In this document: in pieces, positions 1 to 8,680 of the stretch
Layout: each line of letters opens with the position of its first letter
How positions within the stretch are numbered: the first letter of the stretch is position 1
Assembly (NCBI GenBank): GCA_035325705.1
Contig: DAOKZI010000017.1
Location: forward strand, 24,434-88,433
Reading direction: 5' to 3'
Length of the DNA stretch: 64,000 nucleotides
Source: Ga0077536 sp035325705
GTDB lineage: Bacteria > Pseudomonadota > Gammaproteobacteria > Ga0077536
Position numbers and translations under genes: made by a program
Notes under the pieces: model-generated
What the model saw: only the letters and a program-made list of their open reading frames with translations
Databases searched by the model: none
What the model was told of the DNA's origin: nothing

Positions 1-1239
1 CCACAGCAGCCCGACGATGCGGCCTCCGTCCAGCGGCTCGAAGGGCAACAAGTTCGTGTAGTTGATCGCGACGAGCAGCAGCGCGAGCGTCATGCCCACG
101 CCCGACGCCGTCCACCAGCCGCCGGCGAGGCCCGCGATCAGCACGGCGCCGAGCAAGAGCCCGGGCAGCGGCCCGGCGAGATAGATCGCGACGCGCTGCG
201 CGGCGCTCGCCGCGGGGTGATGACCGCTGACCGCGGCGCCGAGGAAAGGCACGAAGAATACTTTCAAGTTCGCGTAGTCGTAGCGCTTCATCATGGAGAA
301 ATGACCGGCCTCGTGCAGTGCGAGCGTCGCGACGAGGCAGGCGGCGAAGACGGCGCCCGTCGTCGCCGCGAAGGCCGCGAAGCTCGCGGCCGCGGTGGTG
401 CCAAGCAGCGCGGCGCGCGCGGCGAAGGACAGCGTGTCGCCTTTCGCCGCGAGAAATCCCGGCATCATCGCGACGGCGTCGAGCGCGCCGAGCAGCGCGG
501 GCGCCGTGGTCGCGCCGGCGGCGCGCCGGTTCGCCAGCGCCGCCGCGCGCCGTCGCATGCCGTTGATGGACTGGCGCAGGCAGTCGAGCGCGCCGCGCCA
601 GCTCAGGCGGTAGCACTCGTCGTTCGTGCGTTCGAGGCGTCCGCGCGCGAGCGCGGCGTCGAACATCGCGCGCAGCAGCGCGGCGTCGCGCTGCTCGAGG
701 CTCGCGCGATCGCGCAAGCGCAGGCCGGGATGATGCGCGGCGCGCGCGCGGTGCGCGGACCAGGCCTGCGCGATCGAGCCCGTGTAGTCGTCGGCGAGCG
801 CGAGCGCCTCGCGGAACGGCGCCAGCGCGTGGGCACGTCCGTCGGTCGTCAACAAAACGCTACCGTCCTCGTAGTGCGTGACGAAGCTCGGCTCCCACAG
901 CCAGCCCGCTTCGGGAGCGCCCGAGACGAGGACGGCGCCGAGCGCGGCGTCCGCCGGATGGAAGGCGACCGCGAACCACTGCGGGCAGGGCAGGCGCGTG
1001 AGGAGCAAAGTTGGCATCCGGAACCACCGGCAGTCGACGAAGCCGAGCTCGGCCAGCGCCGCGATGCCGTCGGCGAGCGCCTCGCGCAGCGCGGCCGGCA
1101 CCTCGGCCGCCTCGACCTGCTCCGCCTCGCGCGGCGTGAAGCGCAGCGCGCGTAGCTGCACGAGGCCGATGGCGTAACGCAGGCCGATCAACAGCGCCGG
1201 GAAGGCGGCGAGGACGAGCAGCCAATCGAGGGACGTCAT
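1..1239 (-). CDS. M50-family (site-2-protease-like) membrane metallopeptidase, C-terminus off the window
   Basis: An open frame of 413 codons runs from the ATG at 1239 to the first base of the window without a stop, so the C-terminus is missing. The N-terminus has one hydrophobic segment, followed by about 200 soluble residues that I cannot assign. After this come hydrophobic segments with the zinc motif HEAGH near residue 310 and, close to the window edge, NLLPFEPLDGG, the second (LDG-type) M50 motif that supplies the third zinc ligand. M50 proteases cut transmembrane substrates inside the membrane. The long soluble N-terminal region distinguishes it from RseP-type proteases, and no PDZ domain is obvious. 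The substrate is unknown. The gene is divergent from ppa. Confidence 0.8.
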   Translation of the reverse strand, partial: MTSLDWLLVLAAFPALLIGLRYAIGLVQLRALRFTPREAEQVEAAEVPAALREALADGIAALAELGFVDCRWFRMPTLLLTRLPCPQWFAVAFHPADAALGAVLVSGAPEAGWLWEPSFVTHYEDGSVLLTTDGRAHALAPFREALALADDYTGSIAQAWSAHRARAAHHPGLRLRDRASLEQRDAALLRAMFDAALARGRLERTNDECYRLSWRGALDCLRQSINGMRRRAAALANRRAAGATTAPALLGALDAVAMMPGFLAAKGDTLSFAARAALLGTTAAASFAAFAATTGAVFAACLVATLALHEAGHFSMMKRYDYANLKVFFVPFLGAAVSGHHPAASAAQRVAIYLAGPLPGLLLGAVLIAGLAGGWWTASGVGMTLALLLVAINYTNLLPFEPLDGGRIVGLLW

Positions 1240-1490
1240 CAGCGGTCTGCGCCGGTGACGGAGCTCACTTCAACATCCACTCGAAGTACGGACCAGAAGC
1301 CCGGTATTTCAGATAGTTGATGTCTCGATCTAAGGCACATTCGGCGCTCCGTCGGGCACTGAGTGATGAATTCTTCAGCAGTTTTTCGGCCGCTGCGCCG
1401 TCGAATCGAGCCGGCCGGCGCCATTGCCTCGTCTGCGGCCCCGGGCGCTCGGTATTCCGGTAATCGCCCGCAGGACATCGCGTCAAGTCA

Positions 1491-1520
1491 TTGAGCCTGC
1501 GACCCAATCGTTTCTAGAAT
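1491..1520 (+). promoter_or_regulatory. sigma70-like promoter for ppa
   Basis: TTGAGC at 1491-1496 and TAGAAT at 1515-1520 are separated by 18 bases. This would start a transcript near 1527, about 33 bases before the ppa start codon. The rest of the 320-base divergent interval 1240-1559 shows nothing else I can support. Confidence 0.5.
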
Positions 1521-1559
1521 GTTGCGGAGCAATAAATCCTTTATACAGGACACCCACCC

Positions 1560-2108
1560 ATGATTCTGGATCGCGTCGAGGCCGGTACCGCGCTGCCGCA
1601 GGAGTTCAACGTCATCATCGAGATCCCGATGAACGCCGAACCGGTCAAGTACGAAGTCGACAAGGAGACCGGCGCGCTGTTCGTCGATCGCTTCATGATG
1701 ACGGCGATGCACTACCCGTGTAACTACGGCTACGTGCCGCGCACCATCGCCGACGACGGGGATCCCGTCGATGTGCTGGTGGTGACGCCCTTCGCGGTGA
1801 CGACGGGCGCCGTCATCCGCTGCCGGCCGATCGGCGTGCTGCTGATGGACGACGAGGCCGGCGGCGACTCGAAGCTGCTGGCAGTGCCGGCCGACGAGAT
1901 CCTGCCGATCTACAAACACTGGAAGAAGCCCACGGATCTGGCGCCCGAGCGCCTGCTCCAGATCCAGCACTTCTTCGAGCACTACAAGGACCTCGAGCCC
2001 GGCAAATGGGTCAAGGTCCGCGCGTGGGCCGGGCCCGACGCCGCCGAGAAGGAAATCATGGACGGCGTCGCGCGCTATCGCGCGGCCGCGATCAAGCCGC
2101 GCTTCTGA
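1560..2108 (+). CDS. ppa: inorganic pyrophosphatase (family I, soluble)
   Basis: The 182-residue protein hydrolyses pyrophosphate to two phosphates in the cytosol and so pulls biosynthetic reactions forward. It has the normal length of bacterial family I enzymes. Conserved pieces are IEIPMN...VKYEVDKETG near the N-terminus, YPCNYGYVPRT around residue 60, and the metal-binding DDGDPVDVLV segment, which matches the family signature D-[SGDN]-D-[PE]-[LIVMF]-D. The KWVKVRAW segment in the C-terminal half is also typical. The start matches the usual family N-terminus (MxLDxVxAG). It is monocistronic, with its own promoter upstream. Confidence 0.97.
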   Translation: MILDRVEAGTALPQEFNVIIEIPMNAEPVKYEVDKETGALFVDRFMMTAMHYPCNYGYVPRTIADDGDPVDVLVVTPFAVTTGAVIRCRPIGVLLMDDEAGGDSKLLAVPADEILPIYKHWKKPTDLAPERLLQIQHFFEHYKDLEPGKWVKVRAWAGPDAAEKEIMDGVARYRAAAIKPRF

Positions 2109-2121
2109 GTTTTACCCGCCC

Positions 2122-4191
2122 TCACGGCGCAGCCGCCGCCCGCGCTTCACGCCGGATGTAGTGCTGCAGGGCCTTGCGATCCGCAGCCGTCAGCTCCGTG
2201 AAGCGCGGCATGCCGGCGAGCCGGCGCGAGCCGCCGAGCACGTCCGCGAACGCGTCCTCGTACAGCGGGATCGACGAGGCCCGCAGATCCGGTGCATAGC
2301 CGCCGGAGATCGCGCCCGCGCCGTGGCACAGGACGCAGTGCTTCGCCCACAGCGTATTGCCCTGCTCCGCGAGCAGCGCATCGACGTCGAAATCCGCCCG
2401 CCCGATCGGCGCCGGAAACACCGGCGGCGGCTGCGCCGGCATCTCGGCCTTGCCGCTCAGGCTGAAGCTCAGCAGATGGCGCGTCTGCGCGCGATAGGCC
2501 CAGCCGTGCTGGCGGCCTAGGGAGCCGCCGATCGCGGGCCCCGCGCCGCCCCAGCCGACGAGCAGCGCGATGTGCTGCTCGCCGTTCACCGTATAGGTGA
2601 CGGGCGGCGCCGAAATGCCGAGGCCGGCATCCACGCGCCACAGCACCGCGCCGGTCTTCGCGTCGTAGGCTACGAAGCCGCCGTCCGCGCGGCCCTGGAA
2701 CACGAGATTGCCCGCGGTCGTCAGCGTGCCCGCGTTCCACCCGCCGGGGAGTTCGTGGCGCCACACCTGCTTCTTCGCGAGCGGATCCCAGGCCATCAGC
2801 GCGGCCGCGCCTTTCATCACCGGCACGTCCTCGCGCAGGAACTCGACGCCGGTGTCGATGTAGAAATTCGGCGACTGCCAGGTCGCGGCTTCGAAGCCCT
2901 TGTCCGTGAACCTGCCCGGCAGCTCGTGCACGGGGATGTACACGAGCCCGGTGCCGGGGTTGTACGACATCGCGTGCCAGTTGTGGACGCCGATCGGGCC
3001 GGGCCAGATCAGCTCTTCGCCGTCTTCGTAGCGGGCGCCTTCGCGCTCGACCGGACGGCCGGTCGCGAGATCGACGTGCGTCGCCCAGTTCACCTTGCCG
3101 ATCTTCTCAGCCGAAACGAGCTTGCCGGTCGCGCGATCGATCACATAGAAAAAGCCGTTCTTGGGCGCGTGCATCAGCGCCTTCACGGGCTTGCCGTCGA
3201 TGCTCAAGTCGGCGAGCACCATGTCCATGTTCGAGTTGTAGTCCCAGGTCTCGCCCGGCGTCGTCTGGTAGTGCCAGGCGTATTCGCCGGTGTCGGCATC
3301 GAGGGCGACGATCGAACAGAGGAACAGGTTGTCGCCGCCCTCCGGGCTGCGCAGCTTGCGATTCCACGGCGAGCCGTTGCCGGTACCGATGTAGATGCGG
3401 TTGAACTCCGGATCGTAGGTGAAGCCGTTCCAGGTGTTGCCGCCGCCGCCGTGCTTCCACCATTCCCCGGTCCAGGTCTTCGCCGCCATTTCCATGGCCT
3501 TGTTTTCGAAACCGTCGGCCGGATTGCCCGGGACTACGTAGAAGCGCCAGGCCTGCTTGCCCGTCTCGGTGTCGTAGGCCGTCACATAGCCGCGCGCGGC
3601 GCCGACCTCGGTGCCGCCGTTGCCGATGATGATCTTGTCGCGGAACGCGCGCGGCGCGCCGTTGATGTACAGCGGGAGCTTCGGATCGGTGGTCTGTGCG
3701 CTCCACAGCTCACGGCCGGTCGCGGCGTCGATCGCGTTGAGGCGGCCGTCACCGGTCGCGACGAAGACCTTGCCCTTCCAATATGCGACGCCGCGATTGC
3801 TGTCCCAGAAGATGCGCTGGCGATCTCCCGCGTGCTCGAGCACTTTGGGATCGTAAGTCCACAGCAGCTTGCCGCTCGCCGCATCGACGGCGCGCACGAC
3901 GCTGTAGCTGCCGCTGAAGTACAGCACGCCGTCGACGACGATCGGGCTTGCATTCAGGGTGCGATCGCTGGGCAGCGGCAGCGCCCAGTCGAGGCCGAGC
4001 TTCGCGACGTTACCGGCATCGATCTGCGCGAGCGGACTGTAGCGCTGCTCGCTGTAGGTGCGGCCGTAGGACAGCCAATTCGCGGTTTGAGCTTCGTCGG
4101 CAATCGCGGCGCCGTCGACGATCGTCGCGGCGTTCGCCGCCGCCGCCAGCGTCCAGGCCAAAGCCGTCGCCAGCACGGGAATCGTGCGCAC
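2122..4191 (-). CDS. PQQ-dependent alcohol dehydrogenase with C-terminal cytochrome c (quinohemoprotein)
   Basis: The 689-residue precursor begins with a clear Sec signal peptide ending near ANA (residue 21), so it acts in the periplasm. Residues about 35-580 form the eight-bladed quinoprotein propeller, with repeated GKxxW/ATGxxxW blades and the WDY catalytic-Asp region (PGETWDYNSN). The last about 90 residues hold one haem c site, CVLCH, with a plausible Met ligand in RRLAGMPRF. This is the type II quinohaemoprotein layout: alcohol oxidation passes electrons from PQQ to the fused haem. The vicinal Cys-Cys that normally precedes DxVNRG is not present; the aligned stretch near residue 128 reads IFWDSNRG. 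The substrate cannot be read from sequence. No PQQ synthesis genes lie nearby. Confidence 0.9.
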   Translation of the reverse strand: MRTIPVLATALAWTLAAAANAATIVDGAAIADEAQTANWLSYGRTYSEQRYSPLAQIDAGNVAKLGLDWALPLPSDRTLNASPIVVDGVLYFSGSYSVVRAVDAASGKLLWTYDPKVLEHAGDRQRIFWDSNRGVAYWKGKVFVATGDGRLNAIDAATGRELWSAQTTDPKLPLYINGAPRAFRDKIIIGNGGTEVGAARGYVTAYDTETGKQAWRFYVVPGNPADGFENKAMEMAAKTWTGEWWKHGGGGNTWNGFTYDPEFNRIYIGTGNGSPWNRKLRSPEGGDNLFLCSIVALDADTGEYAWHYQTTPGETWDYNSNMDMVLADLSIDGKPVKALMHAPKNGFFYVIDRATGKLVSAEKIGKVNWATHVDLATGRPVEREGARYEDGEELIWPGPIGVHNWHAMSYNPGTGLVYIPVHELPGRFTDKGFEAATWQSPNFYIDTGVEFLREDVPVMKGAAALMAWDPLAKKQVWRHELPGGWNAGTLTTAGNLVFQGRADGGFVAYDAKTGAVLWRVDAGLGISAPPVTYTVNGEQHIALLVGWGGAGPAIGGSLGRQHGWAYRAQTRHLLSFSLSGKAEMPAQPPPVFPAPIGRADFDVDALLAEQGNTLWAKHCVLCHGAGAISGGYAPDLRASSIPLYEDAFADVLGGSRRLAGMPRFTELTAADRKALQHYIRREARAAAAP

Positions 4192-4330
4192 TTTCCCCTC
4201 CCGTCCATTTATTCGTTATGGGCCGGATTATGGTCAGGACGAGAAAGGCTGAACAACCGAAAGATTCCCGTGGCACATGCTGCGGCGCGCGGAGCAGCGG
4301 GCGCCGCGGCGCCCGGGTCGTAGGGAAAGC

Positions 4331-4358
4331 GCCGGGCGATCGGCCGCGATCGCCCGGC
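4331..4358 (-). terminator. strong hairpin downstream of the LLM oxidoreductase gene
   Basis: A perfect 12-bp stem (4331-4342 with 4347-4358) closes a four-base loop seven bases after the stop codon of the minus-strand gene at 4366-5445. It lacks a run of T, so it is a terminator-like hairpin rather than a textbook intrinsic terminator. The remaining interval to 4192 shows nothing else. Confidence 0.5.
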
Positions 4359-4365
4359 GTGGAGA

Positions 4366-5445
4366 TCAGGCAGCGGCCTTGACGCCCGTCGCCTTGCGCA
4401 CGGCCGGAATGATGTCGGTGCCGAGCAGCTCCATCGCGCGCAGCACCTTGTCGTTCTCCAGACCGCCGATGCGCGTCCAACACAGGAGCTCGTCGAAGCC
4501 GAAGTCGTTGCCGAGCTTGATCAGCTTCTCGACGCAGTACTCGGGCTCGCCGCAGACCATCGAGGTGCCCTCGACGAGATCCTCGAACTCGACCGAGGAG
4601 GCGAGATCGCGCGAACGCCCATAGCCCTCGTAACCCTTGACGTCGACCTGGCCCTGCGGCGGCGCGACGTACTTCGCGATCGTCCTGTAGTACCAGGTGA
4701 CGCGCGGGCCGAAGATCGAGCGCGCTTCCTCGCGCGTGCGGCCGGGATAGACCATCACGAGGCAGGACACCTTGCCGGTTTCCGGATCGAGCCCGGCTTC
4801 GCGGCGGCCCTTGCGATAGTTCGCGAGGCCTTCGCGCGCGAGATCGGCGGTGAGACCGAAGACGGTCGACATCAGCACGTTGTAACCGTAGCGGCCGGCG
4901 ATCTCGAAGGTCTCGGGCGACAGGCAGGCCATGTAGATCGGCGGCGTCGGCTTCTGCAGCGGCTTCGGACGCACGCAGATGTCGTCGAAGTGATAGTGCT
5001 TGCCGTGATAGCTGAAGCGGTCCTCGGTCCAACATTTATGGATGATGTCCATGCCCTCGCGGAAGATCTCGCGCGAGCGCGTCTGATCGACGCCGAAGCC
5101 CTTGTACTCCATCGGTTGGTAGCCGCGGCCGACGCCGAGCTCGACGCGACCGTCGCTCATCAGATCGATGAACGCGAAGTCTTCCGCGACGCGCACGGGA
5201 TTGTGGAAAGGCAGGATGACGACGCCGGTGCCGAGGCGAATCTTGGAAGTGCGGGCCGCGACCGCCGCGAGCGAGACCTGGGGCGAGGCACAATAGCCGT
5301 ATTCCGAGAAGTGGTGCTCCGCGGGCATCACCGTGTCGTAGCCCAGACGCTCCGCTTCGATCATCAGTTCCATCTGATTTTTCACGACCTGATGCTCGGT
5401 ATATCCGACCGGATTCTCGAACAGATGAAGCATGCCGAGTTTCAT
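4366..5445 (-). CDS. LLM-class (luciferase-like) flavin-dependent oxidoreductase
   Basis: The 359-residue protein has the TIM-barrel pattern of bacterial luciferase-like monooxygenases: an N-terminal strand KLGMLHLFENP, the EHHFSEYG loop near residue 45, RLGTGVVILPFHNPVRVAED around residues 70-90, and GRVELGVGRGYQP near 100-112, which lies at the flavin site. These enzymes use reduced flavin (FMNH2 or F420) supplied by a separate reductase and oxidise diverse organic substrates. I see no partner reductase nearby. A strong ribosome site, AGGAGGT, sits six bases before the ATG, which fixes the start. The substrate is not predictable from the sequence. Confidence 0.9.
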   Translation of the reverse strand: MKLGMLHLFENPVGYTEHQVVKNQMELMIEAERLGYDTVMPAEHHFSEYGYCASPQVSLAAVAARTSKIRLGTGVVILPFHNPVRVAEDFAFIDLMSDGRVELGVGRGYQPMEYKGFGVDQTRSREIFREGMDIIHKCWTEDRFSYHGKHYHFDDICVRPKPLQKPTPPIYMACLSPETFEIAGRYGYNVLMSTVFGLTADLAREGLANYRKGRREAGLDPETGKVSCLVMVYPGRTREEARSIFGPRVTWYYRTIAKYVAPPQGQVDVKGYEGYGRSRDLASSVEFEDLVEGTSMVCGEPEYCVEKLIKLGNDFGFDELLCWTRIGGLENDKVLRAMELLGTDIIPAVRKATGVKAAA

Positions 5446-5650
5446 GTGACCTCCTGAATTGATTGATCCGGGACGCCTTCGTCATGCACCACGTTCGGCG
5501 AGCGCGCGTGGACGTCCTCGCCTCGATTCTCCGCCGCTGCCCGCCGCTCGACGCTTGACCTGGATCAAGACCGTTGCCCTGGGTCTTACTCCATTTGAGG
5601 GCAGTCCGGGAGCGCGCGTAGAGAAGGAAAAGGGATTGTTCGCAGTAGGC

Positions 5651-5829
5651 CGTAGGTTGCCGTGAAAGAGCGTCACGGTCGTGGGAGCTCCTATGAAAGG
5701 CATGGCATCGATCCCTGCGGTAACGACTGGCGAGGCGTCGATCCCGGATTCGCTGCGCTCATCCGGGCTACGAAGATCGTTGTCTTGTAGCCCGGAAGGA
5801 GCGCCGCGCAGCGGCGCGGAATCCGGGAG
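5651..5829. repeat. intergenic palindromic repeat cluster (GTAGCCCGG family)
   Basis: Within the 543-base gap between two minus-strand genes, two members of a window-wide repeat family face each other. One unit spans about 5743-5771 and reads CCCGGATTCGCTGCG then ATCCGGGCTACG. The other spans 5787-5828 and begins GTAGCCCGGAAGGAGC. Each unit is itself an imperfect hairpin. Just upstream, 5651-5684 (CGTAGGTTGCCGTG...) is nearly identical to 63685-63719. I see no gene between 5446 and 5988. Confidence 0.8.
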
Positions 5830-5881
5830 GGGCTCACCGCGCCTCTTTCAGGATTGCGGGTGACGCGGGCGTCATGGCCGG

Positions 5882-5941
5882 TGGGCTGACGCAGGAAGCC
5901 CAACATCGGGCGCCGAACGTTGGGCTTCCTGCGTCAGCCCA
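5882..5941. repeat. perfect 23-bp inverted repeat
   Basis: Bases 5882-5904 are the exact reverse complement of 5919-5941, with a 14-base loop. The arm begins TGGGCTGACGCAGG. It lies about 50 bases beyond the end of the minus-strand gene at 5989-7677, where a long hairpin in the transcript could stop transcription or protect the 3' end. No T-run follows. Confidence 0.85.
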
Positions 5942-5988
5942 ACCTATGAATTCGTTCGATCTCGCGAACCTCGTTTAGGAAGCGCTTC

Positions 5989-7677
5989 TCATCGCCCCTC
6001 CACTCTCACCAGCACATCATCCCTGCTCCCGCGCCGCGCTCGCGCGATCTCCGTGACGGCGAGCGTCGGCCCGAGCTCGGCGAGGCGATCCGAATGCACG
6101 ACGAGCGCGATCGCGCCGTGAGTAGCGACGAGGGCCGCGGCCTCCGCGCCGGTGGCGAGCTCGGGCACGCGCGTGTTCGTCGCATAGACGTAGAGCGTGG
6201 GGCTCACGCCGAGCGTCGCGAGCGGACGGCCGCCGCGCACCTCGGCCGCGGCCTGCGCGCACAGCGCCTGCTCGTCGAAACGCTCGCGGCTCCACACCAC
6301 ACCGGTCCACGCCGCGCCGGGCCAGATCGCGGCGACGAAGACGGCCGTTGCCGCGAGCGTGGCGTACGCCCGCCGGCCCGGCGCCGGATCCTCGAGCGCC
6401 AAGCGCGCGAGCGCGCGCCATACGAGGATGGCGAGCACGGCGGCGCCGGTGCTCGCGAGGATCGGCGGCGTCAACCAGCGCAGCCGCCCGCTCTCGACCA
6501 GCACCCAGCCCGCACAGGCGAGCGCGAGCAGGATCTGCAGCACGATGCCGAGCTGGACGAGCTGGCGCGGCCAGGCGCCGAGCGCGCTGCGCAGGAGCAC
6601 GACGACGGGCCGCGTAAAGGCGAGCGTCAGCGGCGCGATCAGCGGCAGCAAATAGAAGTAGCGATATTGCCGCCCGCAGGACAGCGCGAGCACCGCGACG
6701 GCGAGCGGCCACCACAGCCAGCCCGTGCGCCGCCGTCCTTCGCGCAGACACAGACCACCGAGCGCGAGCAGCACCAGCGGCAGCCACGGCAGCAGCAGTT
6801 GCAGCGGGCGATAGAGATAGTAGGGATCGCCGAAGCGCTGCCACGCCGGCGCGAGCAGGCTGCCGGCGAGCTGACTGTGCCCGAGCGCGGCCGGATCGAT
6901 CTGCAGGCGCAGCCAGCCCCACCACGCCGCGACGGGCACGCAGGCGAGCACGAAGCCCGGCCACACGCGCAGCGCACGCCACGGTGCCCGCACGCTGCGC
7001 GCGAGGATCGCCGCCTGCACACCGAGACCGAGCAGCGTGAAGGCCGGCAGATGCGGGCCTTTCGTCAGCGTCGCGCAGGCGAAGGCGAGCCAGGTGAGGC
7101 CCGCGGCCAGTCGCGGACGCGAGGATCCGCGCAGCGCGTGCACGGCGGCGAGGATCATCGCGGTGGTGAAGAAGGTGTAGAGGAGATCCGGGCGCGCATC
7201 GTGCGTGAAGCTGAAGTAGCCGGCGCTGCTGAGGAGCACGAGCCCCGCGAGCACGGCCGTCTGCCGGCCGTAGAGCAGCACGCCCAGCCACACGCTCAGC
7301 AGCAGCGTGCCGAGGCCCGCGCCGATCGACACGAGCCGCGCATGCGCGGGCGCGACGTCCGGCAGCGCGCCGGCCAGGCCGGCGACGAGCCCGGTCAACC
7401 AATAGCTCATCGGCGGCTTGTTGAGGCGCGGCACGCCGTTGAAGTACGGCAGCAGCCAGTCGCCGCGCGCGCTCATCTCGCGCGCGCTCTGCGCGACGAA
7501 GATCTCGTGCGAATCGAGCGGCACGCGATCGATGCCGGGCAGCGCGACGAGCAGCGCGAGCACGCCGAGCAGCGCGCAGACTCCCCACCAGGCGGCGCGC
7601 CGGCCGAAGAGTCCCGCGGCCTCGAGCGCTGCTTCCGCGCCGTCGGCGAGCGCCTCGTCGATGGTCGCTTTGTTCAT
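5989..7677 (-). CDS. ArnT/PMT-like GT-C membrane glycosyltransferase
   Basis: The 562-residue protein has a hydrophobic segment near residue 30, then the family signature PLDSHEIFVAQSAREM and a downstream FNGVPRLNKPPMSYWL loop, followed by about ten more membrane segments and a C-terminal soluble part. This matches the ArnT/PMT superfamily, which moves a sugar from a polyprenyl-phosphate donor to lipid A, a protein or a glycan on the periplasmic side. The acidic DxHE loop corresponds to the catalytic acidic motif. I chose the ATG at 7677 because the open frame upstream has an unconserved, low-complexity translation. The acceptor is unknown, and there are no arnABCD genes nearby. Confidence 0.85.
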   Translation of the reverse strand: MNKATIDEALADGAEAALEAAGLFGRRAAWWGVCALLGVLALLVALPGIDRVPLDSHEIFVAQSAREMSARGDWLLPYFNGVPRLNKPPMSYWLTGLVAGLAGALPDVAPAHARLVSIGAGLGTLLLSVWLGVLLYGRQTAVLAGLVLLSSAGYFSFTHDARPDLLYTFFTTAMILAAVHALRGSSRPRLAAGLTWLAFACATLTKGPHLPAFTLLGLGVQAAILARSVRAPWRALRVWPGFVLACVPVAAWWGWLRLQIDPAALGHSQLAGSLLAPAWQRFGDPYYLYRPLQLLLPWLPLVLLALGGLCLREGRRRTGWLWWPLAVAVLALSCGRQYRYFYLLPLIAPLTLAFTRPVVVLLRSALGAWPRQLVQLGIVLQILLALACAGWVLVESGRLRWLTPPILASTGAAVLAILVWRALARLALEDPAPGRRAYATLAATAVFVAAIWPGAAWTGVVWSRERFDEQALCAQAAAEVRGGRPLATLGVSPTLYVYATNTRVPELATGAEAAALVATHGAIALVVHSDRLAELGPTLAVTEIARARRGSRDDVLVRVEGR

Positions 7678-7844
7678 GAGCAGAGCGGAACGGGACGGAG
7701 CGGCGGCGACACGGGCGGAACTCACAGCGCGGCGGGCGCCCAAGGTAGCGGCTGGATTCCGGCGCTGCAATGCGGTGGGCCGGCTCAAGCCGCAGCCGGA
7801 CCCGCCGCTACCAGCCAGGTAAGCTTCCGTTTCCGAGGTGTCCA

Positions 7845-8186
7845 ATGGCCAAGCCCCGCATGTCCGAGTGCCCGATGTATGGGCTGCTGCGCATGGGCGA
7901 GATCGCCGAATTCAACAAGCGCCGCGCGCAGGGAGAGGGCTGCGATCTCATCGGCGCCGATCTGAGCCGGCTCGATCTGCGCGGCCTGCTCGCCGAGGGC
8001 CTCGATCTACGCGACTGCTATTTCCGCATGTCCGATCTGCGCGGGATCGATTTCCGCAATACGAATCTCGAAGGCGCGAGCTTCGCGCAGTCAAACGTTT
8101 CGGGCTGCTATTTCCCGAAGGATCTGAGCCCCGCAGAGCTGCACGTCGCCCTGGAGCACGGGATCCGCATTCGTTACGGCACCTGA
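7845..8186 (+). CDS. pentapeptide-repeat protein
   Basis: The 113-residue protein has a short N-terminal region (PMYGLLRMGEIAEFNKRR) and then about eight A(D/N)Lxx-type pentapeptides between residues 38 and 90, for example CDLIGADLSRLDLRGL. Such repeats form a right-handed beta-helix. The C-terminus (PAELHVALEHGIRIRY) is shared by a small family common in Gammaproteobacteria whose role is not established. The ATG at 7845 is chosen because GAGGTG lies five bases upstream. The gene converges on the nitrile hydratase operon, with a palindromic repeat between them. Confidence 0.85.
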   Translation: MAKPRMSECPMYGLLRMGEIAEFNKRRAQGEGCDLIGADLSRLDLRGLLAEGLDLRDCYFRMSDLRGIDFRNTNLEGASFAQSNVSGCYFPKDLSPAELHVALEHGIRIRYGT

Positions 8187-8221
8187 ACGCGCGGTGTCGC
8201 GGGGATCGTGGCCAGGATCTT

Positions 8222-8306
8222 CGTAGCCCGGATGAGCGCAGCGAATCCGGGATCGTGCGCATGAGGAGGGGCCGGATCCCGGATTCGCTGCGCTCATCCG
8301 GGCTAC
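8222..8306. repeat. paired GTAGCCCGG-family repeats between convergent genes
   Basis: Two inverted copies (8222-8253 GTAGCCCGGATGAGCGCAG and 8274-8306 in reverse) form a long potential cruciform. They lie exactly between the stop of the pentapeptide gene and the stop of the nitrile hydratase operon, the position of a bidirectional transcription stop. Confidence 0.85.
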
Positions 8307-8317
8307 AGGAGGTCTTC

Positions 8318-8680
8318 TCAGTGACCGTGATCGTGGTGCTCGTGCGCCGCGTCGGCGCGTGCGGCGAACAGCGCGTCGCGTGCGGCGGCGAGGTGCTCGG
8401 GCGCGATCAATCCTTTGCCGCCGATCAGCTTTTCCGCCGCGCTGAGCCACAGCTCGTAATACGGCGTATGGGGTTCACGCTCACGATCTGCGGCGACTTC
8501 GCCGCTCAGCGCGTCGACCCACTCCTGCCATTCGAAGCGCCCCTGCTGGTGCAGATGCACGACCAGCGCGAAAGCCTTGGCTTCCCAGGGCGCGGCAAAG
8601 ACCACGCCCTCTTCGTCCTTCGGCAGACCCGGGACTTCGCCCAGGGCCGGCAGCGCCGGGCACGAGGTCTCGGCGCTCAC
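8318..8680 (-). CDS. nitrile hydratase accessory/activator protein with histidine-rich tail
   Basis: The 120-residue protein resembles the N-terminal fold of nitrile hydratase beta and the P14K/NhlE-type activators that help cobalt enter the alpha subunit. Conserved pieces are APWEAKAFALVVHLHQQG, FEWQEWVDALSGE and YYELWLSAAEKL. The C-terminus ends HEHHDHGH, a metal-binding tail that fits a cobalt-delivery role. The start is the GTG at 8680, which overlaps the stop of the preceding gene as GTGA and indicates translational coupling. The longer frame upstream would read arginine-rich nonsense. It is the last gene of the operon. Confidence 0.82.
   Translation of the reverse strand: MSAETSCPALPALGEVPGLPKDEEGVVFAAPWEAKAFALVVHLHQQGRFEWQEWVDALSGEVAADREREPHTPYYELWLSAAEKLIGGKGLIAPEHLAAARDALFAARADAAHEHHDHGH

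Noticed and set aside
1424..1723. Upstream overlapping frame as an alternative start of pyrophosphatase
   Set aside because: It is a different frame from ppa. The ppa ATG at 1560 matches the family N-terminus and follows a promoter.
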